Source: Albula goreensis
Lineage: Eukaryota > Chordata > Actinopteri > Albuliformes > Albulidae
Length of the DNA stretch: 64,000 bases
Assembly (NCBI GenBank): GCA_022829145.1
Contig: CM040742.1
Coordinates: 6,755,538 to 6,819,537 of the forward strand
Reading direction: 5' to 3'
Below the pieces are notes generated by a model. That model was given only the letters and a program-made list of their open reading frames with translations. It ran no database searches and had not been told where the DNA came from. Every line of letters starts with the position of its first letter. Position 1 is the stretch's first letter. This document shows positions 57,583-64,000 of the stretch, piece by piece. The position numbers and the translations under genes were made by a program.

Positions 57583-57921
57583 ATACATGTAATACAAAAG
57601 GAAGGTAAATATATTAATGTGTAAACTACAGCATGTATAACTTCTATACAGCTTAGAAGCAGGACTATTCATACAGTCACCATCATGTTATAAATAATTT
57701 CACTGAAAACTGTGCTCTCATACAAAGTCTTTTTCAAAATGACTTATGAGTCGACTTTGCTCTGAAATATTCCTTCATGTTTAGCTTCCTGCTTGAAAAC
57801 TTGAATGGAGGTGAGTGAAACTACAAGAAAATGTTAATGGCAGATGTAGTTCTTCAGTTGTAGTTCTTCGTAAGTTGCTCGAAGTTGCTGCCACTCTCCT
57901 GTCAATTAATCTTGTAATCGA

Positions 57922-60024
57922 TCAGTCCATCTGCCTATTGGTCCTCTCAAAAATCATCGAGGTCCTTTGCGGCTGATAAAAACAACTCATTGAAGTCTCC
58001 AACCTCTGCCCAATCTTGGGAATCGCCATTTTATTTTTTGGTCTCACCGAATCTTGGTTCTTCACATTGTCCTTCACTTCTTCTTTGAAGGCGTTCTGAG
58101 ATGTTACAGTCTCGTTGCAGTTTTTTATGGGCGATAGGGGAAGCTTGCTGTCGTCTCCCAATGGTGGGTAGTCCATGATGGGGAAGGGGGGGCTGAACAG
58201 AATAAGGCTCTGAGGTCTCTTTGGCCTGGTCCTGAAGGAATGTCTCTGTGTCACTGTGGATCGGTCATACCTGAAGGACTCACTAGAGGCCTTTCCATTG
58301 GAGTTGTACTGCCTCCCGAGCCCTGGTTTATCTGTTGGGGGTGTGGCTTTATACAGCATAAGTGAGCTAGAGGTTTCGATATGCCTGGGAGTTTTGGATG
58401 CCGGTTTGTTGTTTTGGATCTCCTCTTTTGGACATGCGACTGAATTTGAAGCTTTTAGAAGCTCCAGATCGTCCTTCCCGCTGCTTTTTAACACTTTCCC
58501 TTGGTCTTTCTCTTGCGACGGCTCGGGATTCTTCGTCTGAGGCGGCTGCGGTACGTAGCTGTACTGAATCTTTGGAGGTATAACTGGAACTGCTTTGGCC
58601 TGGCAGGTCTTGATTATGAAAGACGTTCTGATGGACGACACGCTGACGGGAGCAGAGTTCCGACGCATGGTGGCTCGTCGGTCATTCAGAAACATCTCCA
58701 GCTCGGAGGACGAGCAGGCGTACTTGGTTTCAGACGAAGCAGTCGACCCTCTTTTAGCTGAAGAGGGATCTGTGGAGAAATGCTGACCTGATGTCTCTAT
58801 AACGTACGGAATCCCTAGATCCAGGTTCAGCGAATACGGCCTCTGGATCTTTTTAGGCACGTTTTCTTTAACGCTTTCGAAATCAAAAGTTTCCTGATAT
58901 TTTTGTTTGTGGAGCCTTAATGAAGAGGGGTTACTCTTTTGTTTTAGTGTGATGTCTCCCCCAGGAGTTTTACAAGAGGTTTTATCAGAGGTTTCAGCAT
59001 TCTTGTTTTCCGCGGTCTGTAGATTTTCAGTATTTTTCCCTTTTAAGTTGAGACATGGCAGACTGCTTTTTTCAAGAGGTGATTCAGTTCTCATATTAGG
59101 TTGAAAGCCATCATCAAGCACTTTATCTTTATTGTTCTCATCTACTGAACATGATGCCAGTTCAGGTTTTAGAAAAAACGCAAATGTTTTAGGAGAATGG
59201 AGGGGACTGGTCACCCACTGTTTTGTGGTACTGCAGTCTTCCCACGGCTCTACCTGTTCTAAATCTTCTGAGCTGTTGTCCCAGGTGTTTTCATCATTCT
59301 TTTCTTGTCGTTTTACAGATTTTGGGCTTTCTTCCATTACCTTTGGGCGGCTCCCAATCTCTCTCATAAGATCAATACGTACGTCATCCTGTTCACCACA
59401 GGAAACAACTCCTGTGGTCTCTTGCATGTAATGTTCTCCTATTTCAGTTTCTTTAACCCCTTCTGAGATTGAATCAGATACTTCGTCTGTTTGTACTGGA
59501 TTAACTTTTCTATTCTCTACATTACTTAAAGCTGATTCTCTCTGATTCGGAGACATAGGCTGTACTTTTAGGGAAACGGAAGGCTCTTTGTCTGTCTTTA
59601 GGCTCTGATCTAATGGAGGTAGGTGTAGTTCAGTCCCTGTAACAGCACTCAGTTGTGTGTAATCTTTGTTTTCAGAGTCCTGTTTCACGCTTGCTTTTTG
59701 ACTGGTGTTCAAGCTTGTGTCAAGTGACAGTCCTCTTTTTGGAATGTCCCTCAGAGGAAAATGGTGGACATTTTCACTATGTTGAGTCTCCATTGGGGAT
59801 TTGGTTGCTAATGCAACATCCTCCATATTTAATAAGGGGTAGGTGGGGAAACTGCTTCTTCTTTTACCATGAGCGTAGGGCTTAATTGGAGCATAATTGC
59901 CAGTATTATTTGTTAATAGGTGGTCAAGCTCGAATTCATCTTCTACAATATCAGACTCAACTATTTTCAGATCAACACCAACAGTGGACCATAACTCCTC
60001 TTCTTGGTCAATTATTTCCTTGTC
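57922..60024 (-). CDS. arhgap31: arhgap31 terminal coding exon (CdGAP C-terminal tail)
   Basis: The large last coding exon, 700 codons and a TGA stop. It begins at 60024 behind the acceptor TTCTCTTTTCCACAG; the frame is open from there, so the Met at 59826 is internal, not a start. Segments recognisable from vertebrate CdGAP, in order: a short match to the human IIESEEEL region near the exon start (LKIVESD), EPWEDC then QWVTSPLHSPK (about 59190-59260), RPYSLNLDLGIP (about 58815-58850), RRNSAPVSVSSIRTSF (about 58620-58670), VPVIPPKIQYSYVPQPPQ (about 58540-58595), RPQSLILFSPPFPIMDYPP (about 58165-58225) and the final GQRLETSMSCFYQPQR block ending RQMD. The rest is acidic/Ser-rich and divergent, as in other CdGAPs, where this tail is disordered, phosphorylated and takes part in regulation and protein binding. 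Unbroken frame and conserved ending argue for a functional gene. Confidence 0.95.
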   Translation of the reverse strand, partial: DKEIIDQEEELWSTVGVDLKIVESDIVEDEFELDHLLTNNTGNYAPIKPYAHGKRRSSFPTYPLLNMEDVALATKSPMETQHSENVHHFPLRDIPKRGLSLDTSLNTSQKASVKQDSENKDYTQLSAVTGTELHLPPLDQSLKTDKEPSVSLKVQPMSPNQRESALSNVENRKVNPVQTDEVSDSISEGVKETEIGEHYMQETTGVVSCGEQDDVRIDLMREIGSRPKVMEESPKSVKRQEKNDENTWDNSSEDLEQVEPWEDCSTTKQWVTSPLHSPKTFAFFLKPELASCSVDENNKDKVLDDGFQPNMRTESPLEKSSLPCLNLKGKNTENLQTAENKNAETSDKTSCKTPGGDITLKQKSNPSSLRLHKQKYQETFDFESVKENVPKKIQRPYSLNLDLGIPYVIETSGQHFSTDPSSAKRGSTASSETKYACSSSELEMFLNDRRATMRRNSAPVSVSSIRTSFIIKTCQAKAVPVIPPKIQYSYVPQPPQTKNPEPSQEKDQGKVLKSSGKDDLELLKASNSVACPKEEIQNNKPASKTPRHIETSSSLMLYKATPPTDKPGLGRQYNSNGKASSESFRYDRSTVTQRHSFRTRPKRPQSLILFSPPFPIMDYPPLGDDSKLPLSPIKNCNETVTSQNAFKEEVKDNVKNQDSVRPKNKMAIPKIGQRLETSMSCFYQPQRTSMIFERTNRQMD

Positions 60025-62250
60025 CTGTGGAAAAGAGAATGGGAGATTAATTCAGTATGGTATAATGTTACTTATGATGACTTCATTTTATATAGTGACC
60101 AATTTTCTGAGCTGTTGGTACATTCAATCTTCCTTAACAAATTTTTCTAAATGAATTTAATGCTTTAATTTACATGTACATGTGGCCTTTTAATGGTATT
60201 TTAACATTAAAGTATTCAGCAATGGACAGCAGCTCAGTCAGCAATTGAACTGCTGAAATAGGATGTACAAATATATATTTGTGTAAAATAAGCCAGGTTA
60301 AATTAATTGCATTGACGAACTGTAAAGTCGGTCACATTCGGAAACAAATGTGTGTCACTGAAGAAACCTCTCGGAAGAAAACTGACAGTATGTACTCCTA
60401 CAATTTGACCCAATTAAAAGACATGCTGCAAAAGTAACAGCTACAATATCTACAAAACAAAGGCGGTGCAAAGTGGGCCAGATTTTTACTGAAAACTGGT
60501 CTCAAGTCTGCAAAGACATGAAAAACCCCAACTTACTGGGAACACACAGTCTTCCACATACTTGCTGTCCTATCTGACTTTTTTTCAACACTACAAAATA
60601 GCAAAATAAAAAAAACATCAAGAATTTGGCCTAAAAAGAGTTCCAATGAGAAATAAGAAATTAATCAAAACCCCAGCCATAAAACTAAACCCAAAAATAC
60701 AAGCTAAAAGGAGCATGTTGCAAGCAGACAAGTGCAACAGTCCACGACGGTCTAGTAATGACATCAGTCAATGGTTCTCCTCTCTTGTCTCTGGGCTAGA
60801 GTACAGAGCATAAATGCTGCTACACACAGGTGGTTTCAATCAGGTATTGGCAGCTTGTCAGAACACGTCTCCGAACCTCCAGAGGAAGAAAGAGACAAGA
60901 GCACAAAGCGATCGCCAGCACAGTGTAGCACATTCTCAACTACACAGCAGGGAGAACAGGGAACTACATTAGCACCGTTGCGGTTTCACTATTATTTCAC
61001 TCTACCTGAGCTCTCTGGTCTCGGAGGGTTAATAGCTAGGCCTGTAAAACTGTTGCGTATGCACTTACATTGGTTTTCTTACATTGCAAATCTCTGGATA
61101 ACGGTACCCGTTAAATTATTGTAATGACAATTGTAATGTCCTGCTCTATGGTGGCTACGGTGGTTGTAGGTGGACTTACTGTGGAGAACGTAGCCATTTA
61201 GCTTTAATAGCTTAGCAAATGAAAAGGGGTTCATTAGATATATGCCAGTATTCCTACGTTGGGACTAAAAGGTTTAATGTTCCTAAAAATGTGTAATGCT
61301 AATGTCAAGGTCCAGTAATACCTTAACTGACAGTGCAAGTGCAGATGTGAAAGAGCTGCGGAATTCTTCCAATCCCTTGGTTCATTATGACATCAGAAAG
61401 GACATGATTATGATGTGTGATGAATATTTGTCAGTTATGGACAACACAGACTAACTTGAGTTTTCTAAAAATACTCATGGCAAGTCAGCTGAACACATCA
61501 TTGAGCTCTTGTCGTCCTTTGATTATCAAAGTTGGCCTGATTCAGGAACAGCCTTGCAGTGGATATTAGATCAACTGCTTTAGTGTCCTATTTTAAAACC
61601 TTTCTGTTTTTACAGAATTGCTTTTAACAAACCCAAAACTTTATTTGTACTTCCATGTGTCTCTTATCTTTTTCTTTTATCTTAGACCCTTTCCATTATT
61701 ACATATGCTTCTTATGCTCAGACCCATTTTACAGTCTTATTATTATTTTAATCTGTCTTTCTGTCCATGTTGTAAACCAGTCTTGACAGTGCTAGAGGTC
61801 CTGTTGACAATAGATAATGTAATAAGCCTATATAGACTAATGTTCTCATCCCCATCATTATTCATTATGTGTTCATGTTATAGTATGCGGTATAATAGCT
61901 ATTTGACTCTGTTGCAATGCACTGCATGTTATTGAATTATATTGTAATATAGTGTACATATGCATGTACATTCCTACTTCACATAACTGGGCAACTTTTA
62001 ATGAAAAATTTTATGATGCTTATTAGACATTCCTGGTATATTAGGCTTAATTGGTCATTGAATCCTATTTGCATATGTATGTATCGCATTTGTGTTTGTA
62101 CGAAAAATAATTTTCAATGAAAATCAAGTATCTTTCAAATCAGCATTAGATTAAGCCATATTTTTGAAGTAATGCAGGCAGTTCCAGGACTAAAAAGACC
62201 AAAGAAATTCTTTGAGCATAGAAAATAACAGAAAGTTCTGGCACACTTAC
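60025..62250 (-). other. arhgap31: arhgap31 last coding intron (phase 0)
   Basis: Intron of 2,226 bases before the terminal exon, donor GTAAGTGTG, acceptor TTTTCCACAG. It contains a repeat tail around 61.04-61.14 kb, listed separately. Open frames inside it (for example 60771-61124 and 61618-61935, plus strand) show no family resemblance. Confidence 0.75.
61035..61140 (+). repeat. Fish SINE/L2 3'-tail fragment
   Basis: The stretch CTCTGGATAACGGTACCCG and the following TTAAATTATTGTAATG resemble the widespread fish tail 'CTCTGGATAAGAGCGTCTGC..AAATGACTGTAATG' shared by L2-type LINEs and their SINE partners, preceded by a typical GCACTTACATTG segment. It lies in the arhgap31 intron and is strongly decayed. 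Confidence 0.5.
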
Positions 62251-62519
62251 TAGTTGGGTCAGTTTCTCAAGGCCGTAGTGTTGCTGCAGTTGGTTCTCCA
62301 GTTTTGTTTGTTGCTTCGCAGACTCCGCTGCAGTTGGAGAGCTGACCTGGACTTGTGTCATGGTCTCCTGTCCAGTTTTGGTGTCTTTGAACATAGTCGA
62401 GGAGGCGGGTTGACTTGAGGCATGGAATAAGGTGTGCAGAGATCCAGGAGGCTCGGTAACTTCCTGCTTTGTGTAGTGTGGCAGCATACCATGGGTTTCC
62501 TTTTGCTCTGTGTCATGTC
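62251..62519 (-). CDS. arhgap31: arhgap31 internal exon (disordered linker)
   Basis: A 269-base coding exon between a pyrimidine-rich acceptor (TCTCTAAATGCAG at 62520-62532) and a strong donor (CTA then GTAAGTGTG at 62250). It enters in phase 1, completing a Gly codon begun by the upstream exon, and leaves in phase 0, exactly what the last exon needs. The peptide is hydrophilic and rich in Gln, Thr, Ser and Lys. It holds a short Gln/Leu-rich segment (LENQLQQHYGLEKLTQL) at its end. It corresponds to the poorly conserved linker of CdGAP between the basic region and the proline-rich tail, so identity rests on position and splice phase rather than on motifs. The open frame continues past both splice sites, so the exact borders are inferred from consensus sites and phase. 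Confidence 0.75.
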
Positions 62520-63757
62520 CTGCATTTAGAGAAAATGTCAAACTATCATGCGACTCACTGGGTGAAAACATTGTGTGTGAAATGCAAATACATTCCTGTA
62601 TTTGAGGTGACCACGGACAAAATTTCAAATACATTTATCAATTTGTTTTACTACTTTTCATTCCCAGTTTTTCATTTCTCCCAGTCATACATCTGTCCTG
62701 TTTTTGCTATCCCTCTTCACCCTTGGAGAGCTATCATACAAGTAATCTGAATCACATGCAGCTAGTCTCTGCTTTTATCGTTCTCGAGTCCATCAGCTTA
62801 TCAGTATATCAGCTTTGCAGGAGGACTGCTCATTCTGTACATCCGATTCAAGTAGACCGCAGGCAAGCAAATCCACTTCACTGTATACACATGCAATAAA
62901 GCACACATATTCAAATGACAAACTGTAACGTATGTCAGGGTGAGGGACTGAGGTTAGCCTAAAATACATAAATATAATGACATTACCAACAACGGGTTAA
63001 ATTATTTCTTAAAAATACAGGTCCAGTTACTTGACAGTTCCTGTATTGTATGCTCTTTGAATAACTTGGTCTCCTCTTGAAAACCCAATTTTATTAAAGG
63101 CCATGGATAAAAATGGTTCCTGAACAAGTGATCAATGGAGACAAAAGCCCTAACTACAATGTCTTTATTTCTTTTAATCTCCGCTGGACAAATGAAAAAC
63201 TCTGTTCATGTAGAAATAACCCCAGATGAGCGTTATTCAAGGATTTTGTCAAGGTTACTGGGAGCTCCAGTTTATTTATTTATTTATCAGTAGTATTTTG
63301 GTACATTTGTGGCTTCTGTTGAATTTGATGGCTCAGTCCTGTTTTAACCTGGACATTCCACTTGCACATCTCCCATAATAAATCTGCATGCCCGGCATTG
63401 TCACAGCGATCTCAGGTGTGAACAACTCTAAGTACTGTTCACCATGACGGACTCTTCTGCTCACAATAGCATTTCGTTTTGTTGCTTTTACTTCTGTGAA
63501 ACAGAAGGAGCTCTATTCTGTTTAACTTCGCTATGTTTTCTCTTTTTTGTTTTACATTTGAATTTTCAACCACTGCTCCACTACACATGGGAATGGAGCT
63601 GCATTTGAATATTTTCTTAATAACTGGACTGGCTGTTATATGTTTTCTATCAAAGTATTTATCGTATGAGTAGCATCCTCTTACAAGCCTAGAGCTGATG
63701 TACGGTTCCCTATGCTAGCTGATGAGTATGGGAGCTACGCATGCATAACCACCTTAC
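62520..63757 (-). other. arhgap31: arhgap31 intron (phase 1)
   Basis: Intron of 1,238 bases between the two upstream arhgap31 coding exons, bounded by GTAAGG at the donor and AAATGCAG at the acceptor. AT-rich; I see no coding segment or clear repeat inside it. Confidence 0.72.
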
Positions 63758-64000
63758 CTCCTGGCACAGTGTTGGTTGAAACACTGCCGCTTTTCGTTGT
63801 CGTCTGCCAGTCTTCCTTTCCCAGTGAGAGATAATTGCCGTCACCACATAAACTGGTCCGCCTGCCACAGCCCTGTTGCGCCAGTGCGGCCTCCCTGCTA
63901 GGCAAACAGGGTAGCAAAGAGACCTCATCTTTGTCTTGCGCCCTGCAGGGGGTGCTGTTGGAGCTGATGACAGCCGACACTCGCAGGGGGACGGACACGG
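63758..64000 (-). CDS. arhgap31: arhgap31 internal exon (partial, runs off right edge)
   Basis: Part of Rho GTPase-activating protein 31 (CdGAP), a Cdc42/Rac1 GAP at focal adhesions and lamellipodia. Reading from the edge, the peptide carries VSVPLRVSAVIS followed by SNSTPCR, nearly identical to the stretch I recall after the basic mid-region of vertebrate CdGAP. The frame places the first complete codon (GTG, Val) at 63998; this is not a start, and the exon continues beyond the window. It ends at 63758 in a good donor (GAG then GTAAGG) after the first base of a Gly codon (phase 1), matching the next exon's acceptor. Eighty complete codons are visible. After STPCR the sequence diverges from the mammalian protein, as expected for the disordered tail. 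The RhoGAP domain and N-terminus are outside the window. The identification rests on remembered homology; phase agreement supports the model. Confidence 0.88.

Larger units (their letters stand above)
56500..57921 (-). other. arhgap31: Probable arhgap31 3' UTR
   Basis: AT-rich, stop-filled sequence directly after the arhgap31 stop. Long 3' UTRs are usual for this gene. Minus-strand AATAAA hexamers occur at 57577-57582, 56972-56977, 56877-56882 and 56504-56509, giving several possible polyadenylation points about 0.35 to 1.4 kb after the stop. The end chosen here is the most distal of these and is a guess; transcript data would be needed to set it. Confidence 0.45.

Noticed and set aside
59826-59826. 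Met at 59826 as the start of a separate 634-codon gene
   Set aside because: The frame is open 66 codons further up to a good acceptor, and the phase matches the upstream arhgap31 exon, so it is an internal Met.
58256-59885. Plus-strand open frames opposite the arhgap31 last exon
   Set aside because: Antisense shadows of a real coding exon.

Overview
The window reads as nuclear DNA of a ray-finned fish, most likely a teleost. Coding sequence is sparse and AT-rich. The only confidently recognised gene is split by introns with GT/AG borders. Repeats are typical of fish: decayed Tc1/mariner transposons, LINE relics of several clades (L1/Tx1-like, L2/Rex1-like, CR1-like), a SINE with the common fish tail, and long CA/TG microsatellites. 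The species cannot be fixed from the sequence. There is no sign of prokaryotic, plasmid or phage content. All names come from recalled family knowledge and visible motifs, not database searches.

Right end (about 56.5-64 kb, minus strand): the 3' part of arhgap31 (CdGAP, a Cdc42/Rac1 GTPase-activating protein). Three coding exons are visible: 63758 to beyond the edge, 62251-62519, and 57922-60024. Their splice phases fit (1/1, then 0/0), giving 870 continuous codons ending in the conserved C-terminus. The RhoGAP domain lies beyond the right edge. An AT-rich 3' UTR with several AATAAA hexamers follows.

Just downstream (54.9-55.8 kb, minus): two exon-like open segments that could be the last exons of an unrecognised gene. 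Another exon-like segment with a perfect donor lies at 49.07-49.25 kb. These are hypotheses.

Remainder (about 1-54 kb): a gene-poor, repeat-littered stretch. From left to right it holds a roughly 1 kb element with long inverted arms (2.56-3.52 kb), a Tc1 relic (4.46-4.96), an L1-type reverse transcriptase scrap (5.9-6.15), a SINE copy (11.3), a GC-richer unexplained patch (12.7-14.3), a fish SINE tail (14.3-14.5), Tc1 relics (15.4-15.9 and possibly 17.5-17.8), LINE relics (18.15-18.7, 27.2-27.9, 35.3-35.7 minus, 50.5-51.6), a nearly full-length dead Tc1 whose right end has become a microsatellite (39.56-40.77), and further copies of the SINE seen at 11.3 kb (41.2, 48.0 and 54.4 kb). Three very long TG tracts fall within 3 kb (40.7-43.7).

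The most noteworthy items are the four-copy tRNA-derived SINE family reconstructed by eye, the large inverted-repeat element, the microsatellite born in a transposon end, and the possible unknown gene downstream of arhgap31. I found no convincing new multi-gene system.
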